A stretch of DNA of 36,087 bases from Pseudoselenomonas ruminantium (GCA_002373045.1 DFHU01000077.1:1-36087), one strand, 5' to 3'; shown: positions 1 to 7,107, counted from the first letter of the stretch. Notes: generated by a model from the sequence alone, not told the origin. Numbers and translations: made by a program.

Positions 1-111
1 CAGACAAATCTTGATGCCCTTCTCGCGCTTTACGTAGCAGTGGCAATACGACCAAGCGTGAATGATGCCGCCCGCTTGGTCGGTCGTGACCAGTATGCTT
101 TTCTTCTCCAT
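1..111 (-). CDS. Hypothetical small phage protein, N-terminal part (split by window ends)
   Basis: An ATG at 111 opens a frame of 37 codons that is still open at position 1. If the molecule is circular it continues without a gap from 36087 to the TAA at 36001, giving a 65-aa protein rich in Cys and Tyr (CHCY and CLCCY segments). I do not recognise the family. The start lies just after the stop of the upstream minus-strand gene (116), as in a tightly packed operon. The ribosome site is weak (AGGAAAG about 12 nt upstream), so translation is probably coupled. Confidence 0.6.
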   Translation of the reverse strand, partial: MEKKSILVTTDQAGGIIHAWSYCHCYVKREKGIKICL

Positions 112-115
112 TCCA

Positions 116-325
116 TCACGACACTTTCCTCATCCGCTTTTTGCCCGCATATTCAGTCAGGTCATTTTCTGCTGCCTCCGGATTGTCACGCCATGGCAAG
201 GTTCTCACACAATGCCAGCCGCTGCTCCCCGTTTTGTTATATCTGGCTTTGAACTGCTCATGTCCCAGCCCTGGCATTACTTTATAACGCCAGCCCCTCG
301 AATCTTCCCAAACACAATTATCCAT
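116..325 (-). CDS. Hypothetical small phage protein, 69 aa
   Basis: The ATG at 325 follows a good ribosome site (AAAGGAGCGAAAGG region). The protein is hydrophilic with several Trp residues (VWEDSRGW, GWHC, LPWRD) and no membrane segment. It ends 4 nt before the next minus-strand start, so it sits in the leftward operon that crosses the window ends. The family is not recognised. Small Trp-rich proteins of this size are common in the early region of Bacillota phages, but that gives no function. Confidence 0.55.
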   Translation of the reverse strand: MDNCVWEDSRGWRYKVMPGLGHEQFKARYNKTGSSGWHCVRTLPWRDNPEAAENDLTEYAGKKRMRKVS

Positions 326-338
326 AACCTTTCGCTCC

Positions 339-367
339 TTTACTTACGTATTATTACGTAGTATAAT
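339..367 (+). promoter_or_regulatory. Promoter of hicAB
   Basis: TTTACT (339-344), a 17-bp spacer and TATAAT (362-367) form a good sigma-70 type promoter 22 bp before hicA. Two copies of TTACGTA (344-350, 354-360) lie in the spacer and are candidate HicB operator half-sites. HicB antitoxins usually repress their own operon. Confidence 0.6.
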
Positions 368-389
368 AATCATAGAGGTGAGTTTGTAC

Positions 390-581
390 ATGCCCATGAC
401 CCCCAAAGAAATGATTCAGATTTTGAAGCAAAACGGTTTCCAATACGTCAAAAGCAACAATGGCTCTCATCAAAAGTATTTCAATCCTGTCACAAACGTA
501 ACAGTTTCCATTCCAGTACATTGCCGCGACCTAAAGAAAGGACTGGAGCAGGCAATTCTAAAACAGGCCGGGCTCAAATAA
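390..581 (+). CDS. hicA: HicA-like mRNA interferase toxin, 63 aa
   Basis: A small basic protein of the HicA family, a double-stranded-RNA-binding fold that cleaves mRNA. The conserved segment GSHQKY carries the expected catalytic His (H27 from this start), followed by the typical VSIPVHCRDLKKG..AILKQAG end. I chose the ATG at 390 because AGAGG lies about 11 nt upstream; an in-frame GTG at 378 overlaps that ribosome site. The gene is followed by hicB after 26 nt. The pair lies opposite to all neighbouring phage genes, which marks it as an inserted cargo module that may stabilise the phage-plasmid. Confidence 0.9.
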   Translation: MPMTPKEMIQILKQNGFQYVKSNNGSHQKYFNPVTNVTVSIPVHCRDLKKGLEQAILKQAGLK

Positions 582-607
582 GATAAATTCATGGAGGTGT
601 AAATATT

Positions 608-997
608 ATGAGCACTAAGTTTTTCTATCCTGCCATTTTTGAACCTGAAGATATTGGCTTTTCTGTCTATGTACCGGACATTGCTGGTTGCATGACACAG
701 GGCGACACCTTGGATGAGGCCCTCGACATGGTTCAGGATGCCATTGGCTTAATGCTTGAAGGGTTAGACGAGCAAGCGTACCCTGTGCCGTCTTCGCCTT
801 CTGATATTGCCCATGAAGGCAAAAGCTTTGTTATGATGGTTCCCTTCGACAAATTGGCCTATGATAAAAAGTATAATTCAAAATCCGTCAAGAAAACTCT
901 TTCCATCCCTGCTTGGCTAAATAACATGGCCATAAAGAAAAACCTCAATTTTTCCAACATCTTACAGAATGCACTGATGCGCGAATTGAATGTTTAG
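608..997 (+). CDS. hicB: HicB-like antitoxin, 129 aa
   Basis: The N-terminal half has the HicB partial RNase-H-like fold signature (GFSVYVPDIAGC, then TLDEALDMVQDAIGLML). The C-terminal part (about 95-129) resembles a DNA-binding segment, SIPAWLNNMAIKKNLNFSNILQNAL, as in ribbon-helix-helix type HicB proteins. It binds and blocks HicA and is expected to repress the promoter at 339-367. GGAGG lies 11 nt before the ATG. A strong terminator follows directly at 1007-1027. Length is normal for the family. Confidence 0.9.
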   Translation: MSTKFFYPAIFEPEDIGFSVYVPDIAGCMTQGDTLDEALDMVQDAIGLMLEGLDEQAYPVPSSPSDIAHEGKSFVMMVPFDKLAYDKKYNSKSVKKTLSIPAWLNNMAIKKNLNFSNILQNALMRELNV

Positions 998-1006
998 CAT
1001 AACCTT

Positions 1007-1027
1007 CCCGCCTTTTGGCGGGCTTTT
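1007..1027 (+). terminator. Intrinsic terminator of hicAB
   Basis: CCCGCC - TTTT - GGCGGG followed by CTTTTT on the plus strand, 10 nt after the hicB stop. On the minus strand there is no U-run, so leftward phage transcription could read through into hicAB antisense. Confidence 0.85.
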
Positions 1028-1290
1028 TATTTATCCCAGCGTATCTTCCCCGCTGCAATCATTTCTTCGGCATTCTTGTAGCCGTGGGTTTGGGCATGAT
1101 AATTTGTGATGATATCCATGTATTCGCCACAGATAAGGCATGTCCCCGGGCTCCAGCGGGTCTTTTTCTTGTTGCGTGGCAATGTCACATTGGGCTTTTT
1201 GCGCTCATGGAAAAACATTTCACAGGACACATCATGGTTCTGTCGAATCCCCCGCTCTGCCGCCCGCGAGATGTGTACGCCTTTCTTCAT
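1027..1290 (-). CDS. Small MucR/Ros-like zinc-finger protein, 87 aa
   Basis: A single C2H2-type site, C51-x2-C54 with H65 and H69 (CLICGEYMDIITNYHAQTHGY), followed by a short helix (NAEEMIAAGKIRWD). This resembles the zinc-binding end of MucR/Ros-type regulators. The upstream half is basic. I start it at the ATG at 1290, which overlaps the stop of the upstream gene as ATGA, a sign of coupled translation; a longer frame from 1335 is possible. Likely a DNA-binding early regulator, but the target is unknown. Confidence 0.6.
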   Translation of the reverse strand: MKKGVHISRAAERGIRQNHDVSCEMFFHERKKPNVTLPRNKKKTRWSPGTCLICGEYMDIITNYHAQTHGYKNAEEMIAAGKIRWDK

Positions 1291-1511
1291 AATTCGTTTT
1301 TGGCCATAGTGCAAAGTCCTGCCCTCCTGTTCCATAATTCTATCGCATACTCCAGATTGGCTCTGTCACACAGAATCTTATTGAAGCACTCTATGCAGCC
1401 AACATAATACCAGCCGTCCTTCTGGGGCCTTATGCTGGTGTTTCCCGCTTTACAGGAAGGGCAAGGCCCCAACTTTATCCCGGCCAGTTCTTCTTCGGAT
1501 AAGTTCGCCAC
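1287..1511 (-). CDS. Lar-like restriction alleviation family protein, 74 aa
   Basis: Two CxxC pairs (C17/C20 and C39/C42) separated by a GWYYVGC segment, then an ELWNRR motif. This is the pattern of the Lar family of small zinc-ribbon phage proteins, named after Rac prophage Lar, which modulates EcoKI restriction. I chose the GTG at 1511 because GGGGAG lies 6 nt upstream; longer frames overlap the neighbouring gene. Anti-restriction function is inferred from family only. Its last bases overlap the next gene (ATGA). Confidence 0.6.
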   Translation of the reverse strand: MANLSEEELAGIKLGPCPSCKAGNTSIRPQKDGWYYVGCIECFNKILCDRANLEYAIELWNRRAGLCTMAKNEL

Positions 1512-1531
1512 AGTTTTCTCCCCAATCCATA

Positions 1532-2107
1532 TCAACGAGCCAGTGCATCCGCACCATAGAGCGTAACATTTATAATATCCAGCAAGCGCCCTAGCTGTCT
1601 GGACACCGTAGCTACTCCACAAGGAAGTTTCTCTGCGATTTCCTCATGGGTCATATGCTGAAAGAATTTCATCTCGATAATCGGATAGTATTGGTCCAGC
1701 CGGACGCTATCCAGCGCCACTTCAATTTCCCGAACTTCCCGGGTATCCCGGTCAATCTTCATCTCCGCAATACGTATCTTTGCCGCCCGCAAATCTTCCA
1801 CATCAGGCTTTTCCCATTCATTGTTCTTACTATGGAACTCTACAATGCTCTTAGATTTTCCCATATCCTCCCGCCGAATATCCTCAATATCCTTTTGATA
1901 CCGTTCAATATTGGCTTTCAGTATCGGAAAACTATAGAGTCGCTTCATGGTCATCTTCGTCCAGTTCTTCTGGTTTTTCTTCCCTGCCAAAATCAGCCTG
2001 CGACCAACCTCTTCCATCTTGTTTTCCACAGTTTCTTTGATAAGCTCCTGTAGCTCAGATTTTCCCTGTTTTGTGTCCAAATCGGACACTTTTTTTATAT
2101 TCTGCAT
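1532..2107 (-). CDS. Sigma-70 region-4-like phage regulator, RinA/ArpU type, 191 aa
   Basis: A charged helical protein whose C-terminal third contains a helix-turn-helix resembling sigma region 4 (IIEMKFFQHMTHEEIAEKLPCGVATVSRQL, split here over residues about 145-175). Proteins of this build (RinA, ArpU and similar) activate late gene transcription in Gram-positive phages. The ATG at 2107 has AGAAGGGA about 6 nt upstream. It lies at the far end of the early operon. The late promoter-leader-terminator unit at 33.07-33.16 kb is the obvious candidate target, but this is an inference. Confidence 0.65.
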   Translation of the reverse strand: MQNIKKVSDLDTKQGKSELQELIKETVENKMEEVGRRLILAGKKNQKNWTKMTMKRLYSFPILKANIERYQKDIEDIRREDMGKSKSIVEFHSKNNEWEKPDVEDLRAAKIRIAEMKIDRDTREVREIEVALDSVRLDQYYPIIEMKFFQHMTHEEIAEKLPCGVATVSRQLGRLLDIINVTLYGADALAR

Positions 2108-2128
2108 GATAGTCCCTTCTTTCCGGGC

Positions 2129-2425
2129 TTATACCCGAATATGTTTCACCCGGTCATGTTCTTCAGCCTGCTTGGCATTATTCCACCGGTCAATGGTGCC
2201 AACCAAATATCCCGTTATCCGGCGTATGCGTTCAAATTTTTCTCCCCGGCAGGTATAGCTCAGCGTGATTTCATCAAGGCCGACCGGTTCTATCTGCAGT
2301 TTGACCAATTTGGCGCTCGTTTGTGTTTTGACAAAGTCGATGTATTTAGCCACTTCCCCCTCATCCATGTCTGGGATATTGTAAATCTCCACATGAACAT
2401 CATCTATTTGATACACAGAAACCAT
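2129..2425 (-). CDS. Small protein resembling the C-terminal tail of anaerobic NrdD, 98 aa
   Basis: The last 35 residues (RRITGYLVGTIDRWNNAKQ ... DR) resemble the end of class III anaerobic ribonucleotide reductase, where RITGY...WN.GK..E..DR precedes the glycyl radical tail. The protein lacks the reductase body and the CxxC..CxxC zinc motif, so it cannot be an active reductase. Such short proteins occur in plasmids and phages under the reductase name. GGGGGG-rich ribosome site 5 nt upstream of ATG. It lies directly after parB. Function unknown. Confidence 0.55.
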   Translation of the reverse strand: MVSVYQIDDVHVEIYNIPDMDEGEVAKYIDFVKTQTSAKLVKLQIEPVGLDEITLSYTCRGEKFERIRRITGYLVGTIDRWNNAKQAEEHDRVKHIRV

Positions 2426-2463
2426 TTTTATCCCCCCTTCCCCTGAGGGTATTCTACTAAAGA

Positions 2464-3888
2464 TTATTTGCCGCCCGCTTCCTGGTCAAAAAGTTCTTCC
2501 CATTCTCCCAGGCGGGCGGTTATATCCGCAATTTCTTCCTTGCCTAGGGCAATATACTCTTGGAATATGTCCGCCATTGCACGGTGGGTGTTTCTCTTAA
2601 CAGGCGATTCAGCATTTATATTCACCTGCATAGTTTCATATTCCACTTGGCTGTTCAGATTTTGGATAACTCCACGCAAAGCCCTTTTCCGCAGCCACAT
2701 CTCCCGCATATCCTCTATCTCCAGTTCCTCACCATCTGTACCTCTGGTGGGCGGTTGCGTTACCGAATCCTCTTTGTTGTGGTTATTTTCGTCTGTTGAT
2801 GATTCTGCCGGTGCTTCTGACTGGTTCTCTGTCAGCCTCAGTTCTTCGGCAGGATTTTCTTTTGCTACCGGGCAGCCTACGATACTATAACCGCTCTCCC
2901 ACAAAGCTTCGTGCAAAGGCGGGTAATAATGAGCCAGTTCAACCATAATCCCTTCTATGGCCTTTTGACTGGATTCATAAGGGAAATTGTAGTTTATCCC
3001 CGAAGCTGCGCCGCCATTTTGAGCACGATAATTATACCCGGCATAAAACTTGCCATCTTTCTCTATATATTGAATGGTCAACGTCATATTAAATCTGGGT
3101 TTGATATGGAGCATATATTCCATCTGCATAGGCAATGCCATATCCGATTCCTCAGCAGCCTTCCGCACCTCAGCCTGTTTCTGCCGCTCCACAATATCCC
3201 TTATGGTGATTGTCTGTCCCTGGCTTAATTTTTCAGCCAATGCCGCCTGTTCCTCTGCAGACAACCTGGCGGCTTCATAGGCTACGCTGATACCGATTTC
3301 GCTATTTTCAAAAGCCGCCCGCAATACTTCATTGTTCAGCCCCTTGGAAATGACATTGTAACGTCCCAGCTGCCCTGTGGTCGTCCCTAACATCTTCGCA
3401 GCAATATCCCGCACCCGCCCGCTGATTTGCTTACGCTCCTTTAGCTGATTGAGAATGGACGTTGCCCGCTCTGCCTGACGCATCTTTTCAGCCTCAGACA
3501 GTACGCGAGCCGTACTGTTGGTCTGGATCAGGAACAACTCCTGCAACAGGTCATCCGGTTCAGTCATAACCATGCAAGGCATCTGCGCAAATTCGGTATG
3601 CCCTTCCTCAACCAGTTTCTGACACGCCAGCCTACGGCGATGACCGGCGATAATCACATGATTGCCATTTTCATCTGCCGCCGTCACCACAGCATTCTGC
3701 AGAACCTTGCCTGTAAGCAGAATAGAATGTGCCAGCTCTTCAATCTCACCAACTTCATAAATAAGCTCATTGGCCGGATTGGGTATCATCTTTTCCAAAG
3801 GGATATTATGGAGTTCATATTTCTTGCCTGCGCCTGCCGCCTGTGCCTTGCTCTTATTATTCATCAAGGTCATCATATCGAATGCCAT
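2464..3888 (-). CDS. parB: ParB/Spo0J-family partition protein, 474 aa
   Basis: The N-terminal half has the ParB/Srx CTPase-like domain (IPNPANELIY, then AGHRRRLA at about 81-88, the conserved GxRR box) and the helix-turn-helix (SGRVRDIAAKMLGTTTGQLGRY). A long acidic, Asn/Thr-rich linker (about 355-395) and a C-terminal helical domain follow. The ATG directly follows the parA stop (TAAATG). With ParA it should segregate the extrachromosomal form to daughter cells. It is longer than chromosomal Spo0J and closer to plasmid ParB/RepB types. No classical Spo0J parS was seen. Confidence 0.88.
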   Translation of the reverse strand: MAFDMMTLMNNKSKAQAAGAGKKYELHNIPLEKMIPNPANELIYEVGEIEELAHSILLTGKVLQNAVVTAADENGNHVIIAGHRRRLACQKLVEEGHTEFAQMPCMVMTEPDDLLQELFLIQTNSTARVLSEAEKMRQAERATSILNQLKERKQISGRVRDIAAKMLGTTTGQLGRYNVISKGLNNEVLRAAFENSEIGISVAYEAARLSAEEQAALAEKLSQGQTITIRDIVERQKQAEVRKAAEESDMALPMQMEYMLHIKPRFNMTLTIQYIEKDGKFYAGYNYRAQNGGAASGINYNFPYESSQKAIEGIMVELAHYYPPLHEALWESGYSIVGCPVAKENPAEELRLTENQSEAPAESSTDENNHNKEDSVTQPPTRGTDGEELEIEDMREMWLRKRALRGVIQNLNSQVEYETMQVNINAESPVKRNTHRAMADIFQEYIALGKEEIADITARLGEWEELFDQEAGGK

Positions 3889-4656
3889 TTACTTCGCCTC
3901 CTGAATCATTTCCAGATATTCCTCTGCCATTTCCCGATAGTTTTTTGCCGCCCACGAGCGAGGACTATACTCCCGCAAGGGCTTGCCCACGAAACTGGCT
4001 TCATCTACTTTTGGCGTCCAATGAATCTTTGTCTGGAACATCTTGTACTGGCTATTGGCCAGATATGCTGCCCCCGTCCGGTTCACATCATTAAAGCGAT
4101 AGCTGGTGATAATACAGCCACAAAAATTCAATCGCGGATTGTAATTGTCCCTGACCTGGTTGGCTGTGTCTACCATGATATCTACTCCATCAAAAGTAAA
4201 CCGGTCAATCTTCACCGGGACAATATAATCATCTCCTGCAGTCAAGGCATTGATAACACTCATGGACACATCTGGAGCATTGTCAATAATGGCAAAATCA
4301 TACTGACCATCAACAAAAGCCAGTGCCCTTTTCAGATGTTCATGCTGTGGTACTGTTTCATCCATGAGTATCTCCTTATCAGCTGCCAGCAGATTCATAT
4401 TGGCAGGCAAAATATCCAAATGGGGGAACTCTGTCTGCTGAACAGCCTCCTGTATGGCCGCTTTCCCGGTCAACACCTCAGCAATGCCGGGAGCCTCATA
4501 GCTATGGCGGTCAAAGAACTGCGAAGAATTGGCCTGCTTATCGTTATCCACCAGCAGCACCCTTTTCCCCATTTCAGCCAGATTACATGCCAGGTTTATG
4601 CTGGTGGTGGTCTTAGCCACCCCGCCCTTCAGATTGCAAATATTTATGGTTCTCAC
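3889..4656 (-). CDS. parA: ParA-family partition ATPase, 255 aa
   Basis: Deviant Walker A box KGGVAKTT at residues 10-17 and a switch region (VLLVDNDKQANSSQF), followed by the FAIIDNAPD Walker B-like segment. It is a plasmid-type ParA without an N-terminal HTH (class Ib-like length). It starts at a GTG whose ribosome site (AAAGGAG, 8 nt upstream) lies inside the end of rep; the two overlap by 44 nt, so rep, parA and parB form one operon. ATP-dependent DNA binding and ParB stimulation are expected. Confidence 0.92.
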   Translation of the reverse strand: MRTINICNLKGGVAKTTTSINLACNLAEMGKRVLLVDNDKQANSSQFFDRHSYEAPGIAEVLTGKAAIQEAVQQTEFPHLDILPANMNLLAADKEILMDETVPQHEHLKRALAFVDGQYDFAIIDNAPDVSMSVINALTAGDDYIVPVKIDRFTFDGVDIMVDTANQVRDNYNPRLNFCGCIITSYRFNDVNRTGAAYLANSQYKMFQTKIHWTPKVDEASFVGKPLREYSPRSWAAKNYREMAEEYLEMIQEAK

Positions 4657-5440
4657 TTTGTTTTCTCCTTTTCATTCGACAGAAGAAATACCATTGGGAA
4701 GTGTCCTCCCGGTATTCCTTTTCCACACGATCCATCTCATAGCCGGGATTATCCGCCTCGATAATTTGCTTCATGAATTCACTGTCTTCCGGCAGGTCCT
4801 TCATCAGCGCCATCTTTTTACTGCTCATCATTCGCGGATTATCATTGATACTCTCCCATGGCCGAACAAGGTTGTGGGAAGATGACCACCGCTTGCGTCC
4901 CTTAGGGTCTTTGGACAAATAGCCAATCAAAGGAGCAATGTCATTTTTCCTGTCCGGCTGGATGCGGTCTGCATTGCAATAGCCCAGTCCCCATCGCTTT
5001 TCTACCGTGTCCCTGTCCAAATCTCCATCCATGATGAAATGATGGTGAATCCGGCCATTGGTGGCTCCTTCCTCTGTGACACATACATACCGGACAGAGG
5101 GCAGCCCTGCCTTGCTCCGGGTATAATTCAGTCTCCTGATGTAATTTTCCACCGCCTTCATGGCCATCTTCAGGTCAGCGGGCCGGTTCTCATCATCATA
5201 GGTCACAGTCACATGCAGGTCATCTTTGTGGAAATTAGACAAAACCAGTGCTTCAAAATATCGCTTGCTTCTTTTCTCATTGAGATTCCTCTGCTTTGGG
5301 GTGCTGGCTTCAAACTTCCGCTGCCTGCCTCGCCCTTGCCTAGTTCCTCTCTCTGTGTATTTGAAATAACTTACCTGAATATACTCTGCTCTGGCTCCAT
5401 ACCTTCCGCAGTGTCTGGTTCTTTTTCGATTCCCACTCAT
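4613..5440 (-). CDS. rep: HUH-type rolling-circle replication initiator, 275 aa
   Basis: Motif I-like strand LHVTVTYDD (75-83), motif II GRIHHHF with three His at 132-134 (metal-binding HUH), and motif III with GYLSKD, Tyr174 and Lys177, the expected nicking Tyr and Lys. The N-terminus is very basic. This fits a Rep that nicks a double-strand origin and starts rolling-circle replication. It is co-transcribed with parA and parB, so it belongs to a plasmid-like replicon and not only to lytic replication. The ribosome site is weak (AAGGA), consistent with low Rep levels under RNA control (see 5609-5680). Confidence 0.8.
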   Translation of the reverse strand: MSGNRKRTRHCGRYGARAEYIQVSYFKYTERGTRQGRGRQRKFEASTPKQRNLNEKRSKRYFEALVLSNFHKDDLHVTVTYDDENRPADLKMAMKAVENYIRRLNYTRSKAGLPSVRYVCVTEEGATNGRIHHHFIMDGDLDRDTVEKRWGLGYCNADRIQPDRKNDIAPLIGYLSKDPKGRKRWSSSHNLVRPWESINDNPRMMSSKKMALMKDLPEDSEFMKQIIEADNPGYEMDRVEKEYREDTSQWYFFCRMKRRKQSENHKYLQSEGRGG

Positions 5441-5470
5441 AATCTATTTCCTTGTCTCAAACTATGGTTC

Positions 5471-5549
5471 ATATCTTCTTAAGATATACAATTGTATTTC
5501 AACGAAATGTTAATACCGCATACAAGCCCCATGCCGCCCCGCGGCGGCA
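5471..5549. other. Inverted repeats upstream of rep: candidate origin/operator
   Basis: Three dyads lie just upstream of rep: ATATCTT-CTT-AAGATAT (5471-5487), the perfect 12-bp palindrome ATACAATTGTAT (5486-5497), and a GC-rich hairpin TGCCGCC-CCGC-GGCGGCA (5532-5549). HUH initiators nick in or next to such hairpins, so the last one is a candidate double-strand origin, and the AT-rich dyads could bind Rep or a repressor. No nick site can be proven from the sequence. Confidence 0.4.
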
Positions 5550-5573
5550 AAAGACTTTTTTGACCATGCCATA

Positions 5574-5602
5574 TTGCTTTTCGCCCGTGGGAATGATATA
5601 CT
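5574..5602 (+). promoter_or_regulatory. Plus-strand promoter of the rep counter-transcript
   Basis: TTGCTT (5574-5579), exactly 17 bp, TATACT (5597-5602). It faces away from rep and toward a terminator only about 45 bp downstream, with no plus-strand gene between. It is very like the antitoxin RNA promoter at 10182-10210 (TTGCAT-17-TATACT). Confidence 0.7.
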
Positions 5603-5608
5603 AGACGC

Positions 5609-5680
5609 AGTTGATTAAATAGCGTGTATATCATGCCGCAGGCTCTTTCCTGATGTCCCAATCAGGAAGGGCTTTTTTGT
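5609..5680 (+). ncRNA. Putative counter-transcribed RNA controlling rep (about 70 nt)
   Basis: From the promoter at 5574-5602 a transcript would start near 5609 and end at an intrinsic terminator (TTCCTGAT - 6 nt - ATCAGGAA followed by GGGCTTTTTT, 5647-5677). It is fully antisense to the 3' part of the 58-aa leader gene on the rep mRNA. Small antisense RNAs in this position set copy number in many rolling-circle plasmids (pT181 and pLS1 types). The existence of the RNA is a strong prediction; its role is inferred from position. Confidence 0.6.
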
Positions 5681-5791
5681 TTTACTGACCATTACCTGTA
5701 TGCTCTTGTCTGCATACTGAATCTTGACGATTGACTCACGGCCATTGCTCCTTCCAAACAGTCGGACAATTCTCTGCTCTTTAAACGACAT
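5615..5791 (-). CDS. 58-aa basic protein upstream of rep (leader or Cop-like)
   Basis: A clear AGGAGGTGA ribosome site lies 9 nt before the ATG at 5791. The protein is basic and soluble (begins MSFKEQRIVRLF, ends with RHDIHAI) and matches no family I know. Its last 60 nt are covered by the antisense RNA at 5609-5680. It sits between the early genes and rep in the same direction. It may be a copy-number or leader protein whose translation is linked to rep. An out-of-frame ATG 7 nt upstream gives only five codons. Confidence 0.5.
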   Translation of the reverse strand: MSFKEQRIVRLFGRSNGRESIVKIQYADKSIQVMVSKTKKPFLIGTSGKSLRHDIHAI

Positions 5792-5829
5792 GCGCCATCA
5801 CCTCCTTTCGTATGGGGCTGCCCACTTTC

Positions 5830-6090
5830 TCACTCCCTGGCTCCATCCACTACCACAACAACAGGGTTAATCATCAGCTTCATCATATGTACCATGTCCC
5901 TGAAATCCTCATCTATGGTGCAGGTATATTCCGTGCTGACAGTCTTGACATCTTCATGTGCCTCTGGAGGTTCAATGCTAAAACCGGCGCGATTCAGCCG
6001 GTCATCTGCAAACCAGCGCAGAATAAACGCACGACGCATCTTGATATCCTCTTCCGTTTTAAAAAAAATTGCTTTATGAATCATTCTCAT
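5830..6090 (-). CDS. Hypothetical early protein, 86 aa
   Basis: The start at 6090 is set by a good GGGGAGG site 9 nt upstream; the open frame extends further to 6213 but without a ribosome site and overlapping the upstream gene. The protein is mixed charged, with a hydrophobic C-terminal patch (MINPVVVVVDG). No recognised domain. It lies in the leftward early operon between the switch and rep. The motif GCGGGCGG occurs just upstream of the start (6125-6132). Confidence 0.5.
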   Translation of the reverse strand: MRMIHKAIFFKTEEDIKMRRAFILRWFADDRLNRAGFSIEPPEAHEDVKTVSTEYTCTIDEDFRDMVHMMKLMINPVVVVVDGARE

Positions 6091-6175
6091 ACTTCTTAAC
6101 CTCCCCAAAAATCCGTATAAATAGCCGCCCGCTACCGTCATCAGACTTACGCCGGCGGCTATATTGCTGTCCTCA

Positions 6176-6328
6176 TCATGCTGACTTCTTGCCTTCCTTT
6201 GGCACGGGAACAAACATAGAGATATCTATGCCGGACTCCTGTATGCGTTTATCCAGCTCTTCTTCAGTGGTGATTCCCATCGCTACCAGCTTCTTTTTCA
6301 GCATTTCTGCTTTCTCATGGGTATTCAT
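6176..6328 (-). CDS. Hypothetical early protein, 50 aa
   Basis: AAGGAGG lies 8 nt before the ATG at 6328. A short, charged, helical protein (MNTHEKAEMLKKKLVAMG, then a TEEELDKRIQESG helix), probably dimeric or a protein-binding peptide. No family recognised. Same direction and operon as its neighbours. Confidence 0.55.
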   Translation of the reverse strand: MNTHEKAEMLKKKLVAMGITTEEELDKRIQESGIDISMFVPVPKEGKKSA

Positions 6329-6422
6329 ACTTACTGCCTCCTTAATATTGCAGGTTGCCGCCTGCATGAACATCTGACAGTCTCATTTTTCACAACACTG
6401 GCCACCATGGCAGCCACATTTA

Positions 6423-6632
6423 TTGCTGCCAGCGCTTGCCGATTTGAGCAGCCAGAAGCTCATCAATGCTTTATATGCAAATGACAAGCTCCATGCCCTA
6501 AGCCCTCAACCATATGCGCTTGCCCGGCTGAAGACCAAGCGAGAACAGAAAATCTTCTCCCTGCAATGGGATTTGGTCAAGATTGCCCTGGGCTATATTC
6601 TTGGCTTTCTCAGCGCATGGCTACTCAAATAA
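6423..6632 (+). CDS. Doubtful ORF with C-terminal membrane segment, 69 aa
   Basis: The frame reads as plausible protein: a hydrophilic part with a KLINALYANDKL segment, then a basic stretch KTKREQK and one C-terminal membrane segment (IALGYILGFLSAWLL). However, the start is a TTG without a ribosome site and the strand is opposite to the operon. It fills the otherwise empty 6329-6624 stretch on this strand. Real gene or chance; I cannot decide. Confidence 0.3.
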   Translation: MLPALADLSSQKLINALYANDKLHALSPQPYALARLKTKREQKIFSLQWDLVKIALGYILGFLSAWLLK

Positions 6633-6714
6633 ATGGCAGTAAGTAAGCCACCCCAGCCAAAATCCCAAAGTCAGCAACAATCCAGTCCATAAAATTTCCT
6701 TCAGCATCGCTCAT
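6625..6714 (-). CDS. Small hydrophobic peptide, 29 aa
   Basis: The ATG at 6714 follows the stop of the HTH gene by only a few nt, suggesting coupled translation. An internal ATG at 6690 with AAGGA 6 nt upstream would give a 21-aa form. The body (MDWIVADFGILAGVAYLLPF) is one membrane-spanning stretch. Could be a membrane microprotein; function unknown. Confidence 0.4.
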   Translation of the reverse strand: MSDAEGNFMDWIVADFGILAGVAYLLPFI

Positions 6715-6718
6715 ATCC

Positions 6719-7039
6719 TCATCTTTCCGCCAAGCAATTGGCGGCTTTATTTTTGCCTTCCTCCATCTCACGAAGCCGCCGCCCTACCGGGCACATCATA
6801 TCGCAATAATAGCGAAGCAGTTCCGGAGCCTCATAGACCTCTGCCATAATCAACAATTCGTCCCTGTGCGGCTCCTGCAGCCCCCGTTCAATCTGGTAAA
6901 GCCGCGTAGAGCTGATGCCCACCATTGCCCCAGCAGACACCCGCGACTCAAACGCCGTGTCACGTTCCGCTGCATGGAGCCGGGCCCGATAATATGGATT
7001 TGCCGCAGTCTCCTGACACATAAACACCAAAGCGCTCAC
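6719..7039 (-). CDS. XRE-like helix-turn-helix early protein, 106 aa
   Basis: Residues about 33-80 (SRVSAGAMVGISSTRLYQIE, then EPHRDELLIMAEVY) have the pattern of an XRE helix-turn-helix, followed by Cys-containing LRYYCDMMCPVG and a basic tail. Proteins of this shape are common in the early regions of Bacillota phages and may regulate early or replication genes. The GTG start at 7039 overlaps the stop of the 23-aa ORF upstream (GTGA), with GGAG 4 nt away. Confidence 0.6.
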   Translation of the reverse strand: MSALVFMCQETAANPYYRARLHAAERDTAFESRVSAGAMVGISSTRLYQIERGLQEPHRDELLIMAEVYEAPELLRYYCDMMCPVGRRLREMEEGKNKAANCLAER

Positions 7040-7107
7040 CCCTTCTCCAACATACGCAAATACATGCTTTTGGTATATTTTTTTCTGCTAAAATCTAAAT
7101 AACCCAT
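7036..7107 (-). CDS. Short leader-like ORF, 23 aa
   Basis: MGYLDFSRKKYTKSMYLRML then EKG, stop TGA overlapping the GTG of the downstream HTH gene. There is no clear ribosome site. It could be a leader peptide that couples translation into the HTH gene, or chance. Confidence 0.3.
   Translation of the reverse strand: MGYLDFSRKKYTKSMYLRMLEKG

Noticed and set aside
2512..2519. Plus-strand GCGGGCGG facing the copy at 2471 as a hairpin/terminator
   Set aside because: The arms are about 33 bp apart inside the end of parB and without a U-run; counted only as the single copy in the reverse orientation.
3598..4764. 388-codon plus-strand frame
   Set aside because: It lies opposite parB, parA and rep, which have clear motifs; no ribosome site and odd His/Ile/Leu-rich composition. 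Antisense shadow.
5532..5549. GC-rich hairpin as a terminator
   Set aside because: The T-run starts 6 nt after the stem and is interrupted by AAAAGAC; origin or structural role is more likely.
2464..5829. Classical Spo0J parS site near parAB
   Set aside because: No TGTTTCACGTGAAACA-like palindrome was found by eye; ParB here is of plasmid type and may use other sites.
6091..6213. Longer N-terminus for the 86-aa early protein
   Set aside because: No ribosome site for the longer frame, it overlaps the upstream gene, and a strong GGGGAGG site marks the ATG at 6090.
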